64,000 bases of DNA from Sphingomonadales bacterium Ga0077559. Its GTDB lineage: Bacteria > Pseudomonadota > Alphaproteobacteria > Sphingomonadales > Sphingomonadaceae. The stretch is from NCBI GenBank assembly GCA_001464315.1, contig LNFK01000072.1:19067-83066 (forward strand), in the 5' to 3' direction. Shown in pieces: positions 54,573 through 63,387 of this stretch; the stretch's first letter is position 1, and each line of letters starts with the position of its first letter. Position numbers and translations under genes: made by a program. Under the pieces are notes generated by a model, which was not told the origin of the DNA, ran no database searches, and saw nothing but the letters and a program-made list of their open reading frames with translations.

Positions 54573-54679
54573 GTCATTCCCGTGCAGGCCGGAATCCATG
54601 GTCTGACCCCTCAAGCATGCAAAACAGGCAGTACATGCTGAAACGTTCGACCATGAATTCCCGCCTTCGCGGGAACGAC
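54573..54679. repeat. REP-like inverted repeat element (copy 2)
   Basis: The 107-bp element starts GTCATTCCCGTGCAGGCCGG and ends CCCGCCTTCGCGGGAACGAC. The terminal 10 bp are inverted copies, and a TTCG-capped hairpin sits at the right end. It is a diverged relative of the repeat at 24379-24470 and lies between the divergent tgt and tldD genes. Confidence 0.7.
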
Positions 54680-54735
54680 AATAAAATAGTCATTTATTCC
54701 TTTTCGTGGTCGTCTGGCTCGCCCATATACAAAGC

Positions 54736-56163
54736 ATGACCTATACAGACCCCCGCTCCTATATTTACCAACCCGGCCTGCTTGACCCCGATGCAGCTCA
54801 GCGCATCACGCGTGAGGCGCTTAGCGCTTGCGAGGATGGAGAGCTCTATCTGCAATATAGCGCAACCGAAAGTTTCGGCTTCGATGACGGCCGTCTGAAA
54901 ATGGCGGATTATTCGACCGGATCGGGTTTCGGCCTGCGCGGTGTGTCTGGCGAGATGACCGGGTTCAGCCACGCCAACGACATGAGCGAAGCGGCGATCC
55001 GCCGCGCGGGCGAGACGCTCAAGCTGCTTGATCCGGCGAAGGACCAACCGGCGCCGCCGCCGCGCAAGAATAACCGGCATTTATACACCGACGGCAATCC
55101 GCTCGAACTGGTGCCCTTTGCCGAGAAGGTTACCTTATGCCAGCAGATCGACGCTGCCGCCCGTGCTCGCGACCCGCGTGTGGCGCAGGTCAGCGTTTCG
55201 CTGTCGGGTAGCTGGACCGTAGTCGAAATCGTCCGCGCTGATGGCTTTGTTGCGACCGACGTCCGGCCCTTGGTTCGGCTGAATGTTTCCATCGTCGCCC
55301 AGGATGGCGACCGGCGCGAGACCGGCAGTTACGGCTTTGGCGGACGTTATCTCTACGGCAAATTGTTCGAAGATGCGCAGTGGAAACATGCCATTGATGA
55401 GGCGCTCGCGCAGGCGCTAACCAATCTGCGCTCGGTTGCGGCACCCGCTGGCGAAATGACCGTGTTGCTTGGCCCAGGCTGGCCCGGCGTGCTGCTGCAT
55501 GAGGCGGTCGGCCACGGCCTTGAAGGCGATTTCAACCGCAAGGGCAGCTCGGCGTTCTCAGGCAAAATCGGCCAGCGAGTCGCCGCGCCCGGCGTGACCG
55601 TGGTCGATGACGGCACGATGCAAAACCGGCGCGGGTCGCTATCCATCGACGACGAAGGAACGCCGACACAGGAGAACGTCCTGATCGAAGACGGCATCCT
55701 GCGCGCCTATATGCAGGACAGGATGAATGCGCGGCTGATGGGGGTCGAGCCAACCGGCAACGGTCGCCGCGAGAGCTATGCGCATGCGCCAATGCCGCGG
55801 ATGACGAATACCTTCATGCGCAGCGGTCAGGATGATCCCGCGGAGCTGCTAAGCCGGGTCAAGAACGGCATTTTCGCCAAAAGCTTCGGCGGCGGGCAGG
55901 TCGATATCGTGTCGGGCAAATTCGTATTCAGCTGCACCGAGGCCTATCTGGTCAAAGACGGCAAATTGGGCGACCCGATCAAGGGCGCAACGCTCATCGG
56001 CGATGGCCCGACGGTATTGAACAAGGTCATCGGGCTTGGCAATGACATGGCCATCGACGAAGGCATCGGTGTATGCGGCAAGGCTGGACAGAGCGTTCCG
56101 GCGGGAGTTGGGCAACCGACGACTTTGGTCAGCGCTTTGACTGTTGGCGGGACCGCTGGGTGA
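54736..56163 (+). CDS. tldD: Metalloprotease TldD
   Basis: TldD works with TldE/PmbA as a zinc peptidase that trims peptides such as antitoxins and microcin precursors. The zinc motif HExxxH is present as LLHEAVGHGLEGDFNRKG (about residues 254-271), and the conserved Cys occurs in KFVFSCTEAYLV near the end. The start is the ATG at 54736 (475 aa), matching the family beginning; the ATG at 54706 would add 10 residues. The stop overlaps the GTG start of the DUF924 gene. TldE is not in the window. Confidence 0.94.
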   Translation: MTYTDPRSYIYQPGLLDPDAAQRITREALSACEDGELYLQYSATESFGFDDGRLKMADYSTGSGFGLRGVSGEMTGFSHANDMSEAAIRRAGETLKLLDPAKDQPAPPPRKNNRHLYTDGNPLELVPFAEKVTLCQQIDAAARARDPRVAQVSVSLSGSWTVVEIVRADGFVATDVRPLVRLNVSIVAQDGDRRETGSYGFGGRYLYGKLFEDAQWKHAIDEALAQALTNLRSVAAPAGEMTVLLGPGWPGVLLHEAVGHGLEGDFNRKGSSAFSGKIGQRVAAPGVTVVDDGTMQNRRGSLSIDDEGTPTQENVLIEDGILRAYMQDRMNARLMGVEPTGNGRRESYAHAPMPRMTNTFMRSGQDDPAELLSRVKNGIFAKSFGGGQVDIVSGKFVFSCTEAYLVKDGKLGDPIKGATLIGDGPTVLNKVIGLGNDMAIDEGIGVCGKAGQSVPAGVGQPTTLVSALTVGGTAG

Positions 56164-56738
56164 ACGACGAGGATGAGGTTGACTGCGAAACGCCGCCCGC
56201 CGATTGGCCGCACCAAACGCTTACTTTCTGGTTTGACGAACATGATGAGAGCGACTGGTTCGGCGGCGGTCCCGAGTTCGACGCCGAGATAACTGCGCGC
56301 TTCGCTGGATGGCGTAACGCATTACGCAGCCAGCCGGTTGAGGCCTTCACTCGGGATATCAACACTGCGCTCGCAGCGATCATTCTTTTCGACCAAGTTC
56401 CGCGCAATGCCTATCGCGGCGGCGCAGAGGCTTTTGCTACCGACCATATTGCGCTCGGCATTACCAAATCCGTCGTTGAACAAAAGCTGGACGCTGGCCT
56501 GAACAAGAACCAGCGGCTGTTCCTTTATCTGCCGTTCGAACATAGCGAAAATCCTGAGGATCAGCGCGAATCGGTTCGACTGATCAGCAGCTTTGGCGAC
56601 CAGCGCTTGCTGCAATTCGCACTCGACCATCAAGATATGATCAAACGTTTCGGGCGCTTCCCGCATCGAAACAAGGCGCTGGGGCGCGCCGACCGCGACG
56701 GCGAGGCAGAGGCGGTTGCGGACGGCAATAACTGGTAA
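56160..56738 (+). CDS. DUF924-family protein
   Basis: The 192-aa helical protein has the family blocks VLTFWF-like (LTFWFDEHDESDWFGG), LAAIILFDQVPRNAYRGGAE, KNQRLFLYLPFEHSENPEDQ and HRNKALGRADRDGEAE. The fold resembles TPR-like helical repeats; the function is unknown. The GTG start at 56160 overlaps the tldD stop, so the two are coupled. A longer frame from 56073 exists but would overlap the tldD coding region by 90 bp without family similarity. Confidence 0.88.
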   Translation: MNDEDEVDCETPPADWPHQTLTFWFDEHDESDWFGGGPEFDAEITARFAGWRNALRSQPVEAFTRDINTALAAIILFDQVPRNAYRGGAEAFATDHIALGITKSVVEQKLDAGLNKNQRLFLYLPFEHSENPEDQRESVRLISSFGDQRLLQFALDHQDMIKRFGRFPHRNKALGRADRDGEAEAVADGNNW

Positions 56739-56839
56739 GCACTTGCGCCGATTTATCGGCGGCATATAAACATTGCATAAGAAGAATCGGGTCGCATGTT
56801 TGTCCGGAAATACCCTTCCGGCGCTGGAGGAGTTCCAAC

Positions 56840-58054
56840 ATGCGTTATCTTACCCGTTTTGTATCTTTGGCCGCGATCAGCGCCGCTATATTTGCCGTTC
56901 CCGGCTCAGCCCAGAAAACGACTGGCCCCAAAGCCACCTATGCGATGGATGTGTCGACCATGTCGGGCATGGGAATGGGCACGATGATGGGCGGCGGCCT
57001 TGGGGCGCTGATGGGCGGGGGCGGCGATAGCTATATGCTCGACCTGCGGCTGACGTCGATAACGCCTTCGCCGACCCAGCCTGAAAAGGGCGACCATTTC
57101 TTCATGCCCACCGCCAAAATGGGCAAGTCGGTGCCGCTTCTCGGCGATTCGCCCGGTAAGCCTGCCAAGGTCGAGCGCGATTATAATCCGCAGGGTATGG
57201 AAAAACCCAAAGGCCGTTTGCTGATGTTCTGGGGCTGTTATGCAAAAGCGCCAAAGGGCCAGCCTTTCATCATCGATTTTGCCAAATTGCCAAATGCGCA
57301 AATGCCAGCCGGTATGCCTGCGCAAATGCGGGGCTATCAGGCTGCCGCTGCGGCGCGTGATGCCAATGCGGCATGGTGGCCCAATAGCTCGAATGGCAAA
57401 CAGCCACGCTCGGGATCATCGCTGCGCGGCGACCACCGCATTGCCAGCGGCTTTACGCCCGAAATCAAATTTGCGGTCGCCAATGACTATATGGCCTCGC
57501 TCAAGGTCAATCCGATGGAGCAGATGGGCGCAATTTTGCTCGGCTGGAATTCCGTGCCGACTGCGACCGGCTATGCCGCATGGGCGATGGGCGGTATGCA
57601 AAATGCTGGCAAGGGGGGCGATATGGTGATGTGGACATCCGCCAATAACCGCGATTCAGGCGTGGGCATGGACTGGCTGTCGCCGGCCGAGGTTGTGCGG
57701 CAAATTACCGCGAAAAATGTGATGCCGCCGACGCAGAAAAGCTGCGCAATCCCGGCCGAAGCCAAGGCAGCAGCAGGCGGCATGATGTTCGGCAGCATGA
57801 ACGCGTTTGGCCCTGAAGAAAATTTCGCCTTTCCACCGAAACCCACCGACCCCAAAGTCGTCTGGAATATCGACTGGACTGCCAAAGTCCGCTTCCGCGC
57901 CTTTGCCAGCTTCATGACCGGTATGGGCGGCATGGGCGGAATGGCTGGTATGGAAGGTGCTGACGACGAGGGTGAAGGCGAGGCACCAAAACCGAAGCCC
58001 AAGAAAAAGTGCAAAGGACCGATGGGCATTCCGATCCCCGGCACGAATTGCTAG
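56840..58054 (+). CDS. Secreted Met/Gly-rich protein of unknown function (404 aa)
   Basis: A signal peptide (about residues 1-24, ending VPGSAQ) is followed by a methionine- and glycine-rich block near residues 42-60 (MSGMGMGTMMGGGLGALMGG). A mostly beta-looking central part contains FWGCYAKAP, and a second Met/Gly stretch (MTGMGGMGGMAGMEGA) precedes an acidic then lysine/proline tail ending with cysteine. Met-rich clusters can bind copper or silver; a role in metal handling or surface structure is only a possibility. No known family recognised. It is convergent with the haemoglobin gene. Confidence 0.75.
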   Translation: MRYLTRFVSLAAISAAIFAVPGSAQKTTGPKATYAMDVSTMSGMGMGTMMGGGLGALMGGGGDSYMLDLRLTSITPSPTQPEKGDHFFMPTAKMGKSVPLLGDSPGKPAKVERDYNPQGMEKPKGRLLMFWGCYAKAPKGQPFIIDFAKLPNAQMPAGMPAQMRGYQAAAAARDANAAWWPNSSNGKQPRSGSSLRGDHRIASGFTPEIKFAVANDYMASLKVNPMEQMGAILLGWNSVPTATGYAAWAMGGMQNAGKGGDMVMWTSANNRDSGVGMDWLSPAEVVRQITAKNVMPPTQKSCAIPAEAKAAAGGMMFGSMNAFGPEENFAFPPKPTDPKVVWNIDWTAKVRFRAFASFMTGMGGMGGMAGMEGADDEGEGEAPKPKPKKKCKGPMGIPIPGTNC

Positions 58055-58533
58055 CGCTCAACCACGTCTTTGCGCATGGTGGCCAGCTTTGCCAGCAAAC
58101 GGTTTTGTGCGTGAAAGCGTATGCCTTCTGCGTCCATCGCCGATTGCAGATTTTCCACCATCCGATTCATGTCAGCCTGCTGAATGCCCATATTTTTGTG
58201 CGCCGACCGCATATCCATTCCGGTATATATGCAGCCTGCATTTAGCAGGTAACACATATGTTCGAACAACGTGCGCCGGAACCTTACACGATCCTCGGTG
58301 ACGAATATTTCACCAATGACTGGGTCATTGGAATTGAGATCGATCAAGCGGTTCACGACGCGGCGGATGCCGTCCTGTCCGCCAAACGCTTTTGCCATTG
58401 CGTCGCCCTCGAACGGCTTTGCGCCTGCATTTTCAGGTCTGACTTCATATGCTTCGACCGGCTCTTCGCCCGGCATGGCATAAGGTGGCGGCGATGCGCT
58501 TTGCAGTAGCAAGGCAATGGCGATCATCGACAT
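58051..58533 (-). CDS. Exported group-1-like truncated haemoglobin
   Basis: A short hydrophobic start (SMIAIALLLQSA) and a proline-rich linker (about residues 1-40) are followed by a truncated globin (about 45-160): FGGQDGIRRVVNRLI, DPVIGEIFV, then AHKNMGI, which provides the proximal F8 His, and a helical end. The usual distal B10 Tyr is not clear. The haem would be periplasmic if the start is a signal or anchor. The ATG at 58533 is preceded by AAGGA 6 nt upstream; a start at 58617 would include 28 extra basic residues. Length is 160 aa. Confidence 0.75.
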   Translation of the reverse strand: MSMIAIALLLQSASPPPYAMPGEEPVEAYEVRPENAGAKPFEGDAMAKAFGGQDGIRRVVNRLIDLNSNDPVIGEIFVTEDRVRFRRTLFEHMCYLLNAGCIYTGMDMRSAHKNMGIQQADMNRMVENLQSAMDAEGIRFHAQNRLLAKLATMRKDVVER

Positions 58534-58543
58534 TTGCAATCCT

Positions 58544-59425
58544 TCAATATGACGCTTGCAGCGAAAATAGCACGCCGCGTTGTTCGCCAACCGACGCAAT
58601 TGAACCCATATCGGCATATCCGACTGCTGCAGTTAAATGCTTATTAAAGGCGTAAGTGCCGAACAGGTCGAACCAGTCATCTTCGCGCGCCACGCCCAGA
58701 TTATTAGGTTTGGTCCGATATTCGCCGCCAATCGCAAAGCGCCGCGACAATTGCCAGGCGAGCGATCCTTCGGCTTGCAACGAATAGGATGAATTCCGGT
58801 CACCGCCAAAGCCAAGCAGGCCGATTTGGTTGGCCTTGGTCGCGCGCAAAGTTGCGCTGGCGAGGATCGAATGCGACAGGAATAATTTGCTGGCGCTGAC
58901 ATAATAATCAATGCCCTTGGTGTCTTTGGCACCCATTGCCCCGACAACGGCATCATTGTCGCTGTTCTTATATTGCGCGCCGATAACAATCGCAGGCATC
59001 ATCGGATCGCCAAAAACCAAGTCACCGGCCAGCTTGAGCTTCGCGCCAAAAATATGCTGTTTGAATGCGTAATCTGCGCCTAGCCCGAGCGCCGCGCCGA
59101 TCTCGTTCATGTTGAAATTGTGGTGCGAGTAGGACAGTTCGACGCGATCAAACAATCCTATGCTGAAACCTGCGCTTTGAAAATCATAGCTTTTGACTTC
59201 GGCGACAGTGGCATGCGCAGACACGCCGATACCGTCTTTGGTTTCATTGCCAGCAATCACCGCCCAAGGTGTCAAACTGCCACCTGATGCACCTTCGAGG
59301 GAGGAGATGCCGTTGGTCAGCAGTAATTTCCCGCCGCCGCGCAACTCGTCAGCCCATGCGGCCTGCGGTAGCGCCCAAATAAGCGCCAGCGTGCATGTTG
59401 ATAGTGACAATTTGATCCGCGACAT
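58544..59425 (-). CDS. DUF3034-family outer-membrane protein
   Basis: Signal peptide (about residues 1-25, ending AAWA) then GGGKLLLTNGISSLEGASGG, the family's usual opening, and a long run of alternating beta strands ending in LFSLQASY with a C-terminal aromatic, as in outer-membrane barrels. Length 293 aa fits. Function is unknown. It lies divergently beside the cupredoxin/GGDEF-EAL pair, a grouping I recall as recurrent, which hints at a shared role. Confidence 0.82.
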   Translation of the reverse strand: MSRIKLSLSTCTLALIWALPQAAWADELRGGGKLLLTNGISSLEGASGGSLTPWAVIAGNETKDGIGVSAHATVAEVKSYDFQSAGFSIGLFDRVELSYSHHNFNMNEIGAALGLGADYAFKQHIFGAKLKLAGDLVFGDPMMPAIVIGAQYKNSDNDAVVGAMGAKDTKGIDYYVSASKLFLSHSILASATLRATKANQIGLLGFGGDRNSSYSLQAEGSLAWQLSRRFAIGGEYRTKPNNLGVAREDDWFDLFGTYAFNKHLTAAVGYADMGSIASVGEQRGVLFSLQASY

Positions 59426-59540
59426 ATCCCAACTGGTAAATCAACACCGTTAACGCTGCGTAAAAAGCGGGCTACAAAAGCATGCAAAATCAGCCTGATA
59501 TTAAGCAGTTGTTGACGGTTGAACCCCTAATTCGTCACGC

Positions 59541-60146
59541 ATGCGCCCTGTCATGATGTTCCTCGCCGCTCTGATGCTTTACCCCGTTTCGGCGGTCGCG
59601 GGTTCGCTCGATCTGCGGCTGACTGACGCCAAAGGCGCGCCGGTGGAAAACGCAGTGATAACAGTGCATCCCGCAAGCGGCACGCCGAAGGGATCGATAT
59701 CCTTCCCATGGGGCACGACGATGGTGCAGCAGAATATCGCCTTCGGACCGCATGTGTTAATCGTGCCGGTAGGCGCCACCGTCCGCTTCCCCAACAAGGA
59801 CAAGGTCCGCCACCACGTTTATTCCTTCTCGCGCCCCGCGAAATTCGAAATCAAGCTGTTCGGCAAGGACGAGACACGCAGCTACAAATTCACCACCGAA
59901 GGTGCAGTTGCGCTGGGTTGCAATATCCATGACAGCATGAGCGGTTTCATCAAGGTCGTCGACACGCCGTTCGCTGCCAAGAGCAACGCATCGGGCGCGG
60001 CGCGGCTGACAGGATTGCCGAGCGGCTTTGCCCGGGTCACAGTCTGGCACTCCAAACTTCGCGGCAAAGATAATGAAATGATCGTCAGCGTTCCATTGAC
60101 CGATGGCGGTGTGTCGCGTTCGATCAAATTGGCTTTGCGACCATGA
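59541..60146 (+). CDS. Periplasmic cupredoxin-like protein (methylamine-utilisation family)
   Basis: The 201-aa protein has a signal peptide (cleavage after about residue 20, SAVAG) and a cupredoxin fold. Type I copper ligands look complete: His in RHHVYSFS, Cys and His in GCNIHD, and Met in DSMSGF, in the order H-C-H-M. A second, strand-rich C-terminal domain follows. A role in electron transfer or copper binding is inferred. It overlaps the GGDEF-EAL gene by 4 bp and is divergent from the DUF3034 gene. Confidence 0.8.
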   Translation: MRPVMMFLAALMLYPVSAVAGSLDLRLTDAKGAPVENAVITVHPASGTPKGSISFPWGTTMVQQNIAFGPHVLIVPVGATVRFPNKDKVRHHVYSFSRPAKFEIKLFGKDETRSYKFTTEGAVALGCNIHDSMSGFIKVVDTPFAAKSNASGAARLTGLPSGFARVTVWHSKLRGKDNEMIVSVPLTDGGVSRSIKLALRP

Positions 60147-62560
60147 AACTGAAATTGCCTTTTGCCGCACGGCGCTTTTTGCTGCGGATATTGTCGCGGC
60201 TTTCGGTAAAGATGACGTTATTTTTCGCCGCGATGTTCGCGCTGGCAACGGTGATTTCGCTCGTCGGCACGCGGGTGGCCGTCGAACAGTATGCCGAAAA
60301 CTCGGTGAACCGAGAAATGGCCGCAGGTAGTGCAGTCTTTGAACGCATCGCCGAGATGCAGTTCGAACAATTGCATCAGGCAGGTAAAGTTCTCGCCGCT
60401 GATTTCGGCTTTCGCGAGGCAGCAGCGACCGGCGATGCACCGACCATCGATTCGGCACTAAACACGCTTGAAACCCGACTTGAGCTCGATGACGCGTATG
60501 TCGTCGGGCTGGACGGCCAAATTACCGGATTGAATAACGGCCTGTCGGGCTCCGATCAGGCCCGATTGTTCGACTCGCTCGATGCCGGACGGGAGCAGGG
60601 TATCGTAAGCCTTGGTGGCCAGAACCGGATACTGACCGCCACACCCATCGAAGCACCCGTCTTGCTGGGTTGGGTGGTATTCACCCGCGATATTGGCGCG
60701 GCCGAACTCGCCAGCCTTGCCAAATTGTCGGCGGTTGATTTGCACCCGAAAGTCGCGCCATTGGCTTCGCTGCCGAAAGGCGTCGCTATCGGAAAGGCCG
60801 CGACCGAGAAATCGGTTGATGGCGAACGCTTGCTGATGCGCGCCAGTCCGGTGCGCAGTTTTATCGAAGACGAACCGCAGGCACTGGTGCTCGAATATAG
60901 CCTGACCGCTGCGCTCAACGGGTATCAGCCCATATTCCTGGCGTTATTGGCGTTCGGGTTGTTGGGCATAGTGCTCGCCATCGCTGGTAGCTGGCTGCTC
61001 GCGCGCAGGCTGGCGCGGCCTATCGCGGCTTTGGAGCAGGCGACGCGTTCGGTCGGATCGGGCGAGCATGCGCAGGTCGCGGTTGAAACGCATGACGAAA
61101 TCTCGCGGCTGGCGCGCTCGTTCAACCGCATGGTCCATAATATTGAAGACCGCGAGCGGCAGATCGCGCACATGGCCTTCCACGATGGTCTCACCGGCCT
61201 CGCCAACCGTTCTTTGCTGCGCGAGCATGTGACTCAGCAGATCAAAGCCTATGGCAAAACCAAGTCCTTTGCGCTGATCTGCCTCGATCTCGATAACTTT
61301 AAGGCGGTCAATGATACACTTGGCCACCCGACCGGTGATGCGTTGCTGTGCGAAATGGCGATCAGGCTGCAGCAACTGGCGGGGCAGGGATTTGTCGCGC
61401 GTTTGGGCGGTGATGAATTCGCTTTGTTTGTGGAAGGCGATGTCCGCGTCACGTCGGCACTATGCCACGCGATCCTTGCTGAAACCATCGAGCCGATGAT
61501 CGTCAATGGTCACCGCATCATTGCCGGCACCAGCATCGGTGTCGCGATCGCGCCGCAGGACGGCAATGATTCAACCACCTTGCTGAAAAATGCCGACCTT
61601 GCGCTGTACCGCGCCAAGAATGACGGCAAGGGCAGCTTCCGTTTCTTCGAAAATGCGATGGACGCCGAGGCGCAGGAACGCCGTGCGATTGAGGTCGATT
61701 TGCATGATGCGATCCGCAATGGTGAGATGGAGCTATATTTCCAGCCGCTGTTCGCGCTATCGCAAAATCGTGTTACGGCATTTGAAGCGCTGCTTCGCTG
61801 GAACCACCCGAAGCGCGGTATGGTCTCCCCGGTGCAATTCATTCCGCTTGCCGAAGATACCGGTCTGATCGTCCCTATCGGCGAATGGGTGTTGCGCGAA
61901 GCATGCCGGATCGCAGCGACCTGGCCCGAGCATATCCGAGTTGCGGTCAATATTTCGCCTGTTCAGTTCCGCTCGAACCGGCTGAATTCGGTCGTCACAC
62001 AAGCGCTCACATCGGCGAACCTCGACCCGCACCGGCTAGAACTGGAAATCACCGAGAGCTTGTTCATCGACAATATCGAGACGACCCTGGCGTCGCTTCA
62101 TTCGCTCCGTGCGCTTGGTGTCCGTGTTGCGCTTGATGATTTCGGTACCGGATATTCCTCACTCAGCTATTTACGCAGCTTTCCGTTCGACAAGATCAAG
62201 ATCGACCGCAGCTTCATTGTCGACTTGCTCGCGCATAAGGGTGCAACCGCGATCATCAAATCGATTACTTCGCTTGCCGAAGCCTTGGGAATGGAGACCA
62301 CGGCCGAGGGCGTCGAAACAATCGACCAGCTGGACATATTGCGCGAGCAGGGCTGCAACCAGATTCAGGGCTATTATTTCAGCAAGCCTGTCCCTGCCAA
62401 CGAGGTCAGCCGGATGTTTGGCGAGCAGATTCTGGTAACGCCTAACTCCAAAAATGTGATAACCGACTTCCCACGCTCGGATGCATCGACTCGTTATGAA
62501 TGGTCGGAGCAGTCGTCCGATGAATCTTTGGAAGCGTTGCGCCGGACAGGGATTGCCTAA
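60143..62560 (+). CDS. Membrane c-di-GMP turnover protein, HAMP-GGDEF-EAL
   Basis: The 805-aa sensor-type enzyme has a membrane helix near residues 22-44, an extracytoplasmic domain (about 45-255), a second helix (about 258-281), HAMP (about 282-335), a GGDEF diguanylate cyclase domain (about 344-505, with the intact GGDEF motif at 422-426) and an EAL phosphodiesterase domain (about 520-770, with FEALLRW near 548). Both catalytic motifs are intact, so it could make or degrade c-di-GMP, depending on control. The 4-bp overlap with the cupredoxin gene suggests that copper or redox state could be sensed. Confidence 0.9.
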   Translation: MKLKLPFAARRFLLRILSRLSVKMTLFFAAMFALATVISLVGTRVAVEQYAENSVNREMAAGSAVFERIAEMQFEQLHQAGKVLAADFGFREAAATGDAPTIDSALNTLETRLELDDAYVVGLDGQITGLNNGLSGSDQARLFDSLDAGREQGIVSLGGQNRILTATPIEAPVLLGWVVFTRDIGAAELASLAKLSAVDLHPKVAPLASLPKGVAIGKAATEKSVDGERLLMRASPVRSFIEDEPQALVLEYSLTAALNGYQPIFLALLAFGLLGIVLAIAGSWLLARRLARPIAALEQATRSVGSGEHAQVAVETHDEISRLARSFNRMVHNIEDRERQIAHMAFHDGLTGLANRSLLREHVTQQIKAYGKTKSFALICLDLDNFKAVNDTLGHPTGDALLCEMAIRLQQLAGQGFVARLGGDEFALFVEGDVRVTSALCHAILAETIEPMIVNGHRIIAGTSIGVAIAPQDGNDSTTLLKNADLALYRAKNDGKGSFRFFENAMDAEAQERRAIEVDLHDAIRNGEMELYFQPLFALSQNRVTAFEALLRWNHPKRGMVSPVQFIPLAEDTGLIVPIGEWVLREACRIAATWPEHIRVAVNISPVQFRSNRLNSVVTQALTSANLDPHRLELEITESLFIDNIETTLASLHSLRALGVRVALDDFGTGYSSLSYLRSFPFDKIKIDRSFIVDLLAHKGATAIIKSITSLAEALGMETTAEGVETIDQLDILREQGCNQIQGYYFSKPVPANEVSRMFGEQILVTPNSKNVITDFPRSDASTRYEWSEQSSDESLEALRRTGIA

Positions 62561-62610
62561 ATTTCGGTCAAATGGCTGGACGCCTTCGGGTCGCTCTGGC
62601 ACATGAAGCC

Positions 62611-63171
62611 ATGGCCGAATTTACCGAAACGCTGAATGACAAGCATGTCGAGATGATCGGCAAGCAGCCGATTTTTTTCACAGCAACCGCTGCATTAGAC
62701 GGGCGGATCAACCTGAGCCCGAAAGGCTATGATGCGTTTCGCGTCTTGTCGCCGTCGCGTGTTGCCTATCTGGACTTGGGCGGGTCAGGCAATGAAACAC
62801 ACGCGCATCTGTCGGTTGATGGCCGCATCACGATCATGTTCTGTAATTTCGACCGACCCGCATTGATCTTGCGCATATACGGCCGGGGTCATGCGGTGTT
62901 GCCGCAGGATTCCGAATGGCCCGGGTTGGCACAGCACTTCACGATACTGCCGGGCACACGACAGATTTTTGTGATAGACGTTGAAAGCGTTCAGTCCAGC
63001 TGCGGCTGGGGCGTGCCCTTCATGGCGTTGGAGCGCGAACGCGACACGTTGCAAAAAGCACATTCGCAGATGGAACCGGACGCCTGGCTTGCCCGCGCAC
63101 AAGGACGAAATAAGAGTATCGACGGCATCCCTACACGACCCACTGACCGCTATTTCGGTCCGACCCAATAA
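62611..63171 (+). CDS. Pyridoxamine 5'-phosphate oxidase-family (PPOX) protein
   Basis: The 186-aa FMN-binding split-barrel protein has the recognisable blocks QPIFFTATAALDGRINLSPK, VAYLDLGGSGNETHAHLSVD and ITIMFCNFDRPALILRIYG. Members reduce or oxidise diverse substrates (F420, FMN or haem dependent). The C-terminus (SIDGIPTRPTDRYFGP) is longer than the simple domain. The start is uncertain: ATG at 62611 fits the fold, whereas the ATG at 62572 would add 13 residues. The small DUF2007 gene follows 3 bp later. Confidence 0.8.
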   Translation: MAEFTETLNDKHVEMIGKQPIFFTATAALDGRINLSPKGYDAFRVLSPSRVAYLDLGGSGNETHAHLSVDGRITIMFCNFDRPALILRIYGRGHAVLPQDSEWPGLAQHFTILPGTRQIFVIDVESVQSSCGWGVPFMALERERDTLQKAHSQMEPDAWLARAQGRNKSIDGIPTRPTDRYFGPTQ

Positions 63172-63174
63172 TCG

Positions 63175-63387
63175 GTGGCGTTGGTCGAACTTGCCCGTTA
63201 CCCATCGTCGATGGCCGCGGAAATTGCCCGCGGATTTCTAGAATCGCACGGCATTGGCGCTGTGACTTTCGATGGCGGGATGAATATTGCCGACAGCGCG
63301 GCGTTTGCCATACCCGTGCGGTTGATGGTGCTGGACGAAGATTATGATGCGGCCATCACCCTCTTGCAGGACGCCGACCTGCAATGA
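63175..63387 (+). CDS. DUF2007-family small protein
   Basis: The 70-aa protein has the ferredoxin-like DUF2007 pattern: VELARYPSSMAAEIARGFLE, HGIGAVTFDGG and IPVRLMVLDEDYDAAITLLQ. It is a putative signalling or PII-like module with unknown ligand. The GTG start at 63175 lies 3 bp after the PPOX stop, and its stop overlaps the next gene's ATG (ATGA), so the three genes are coupled. Confidence 0.82.
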   Translation: MALVELARYPSSMAAEIARGFLESHGIGAVTFDGGMNIADSAAFAIPVRLMVLDEDYDAAITLLQDADLQ

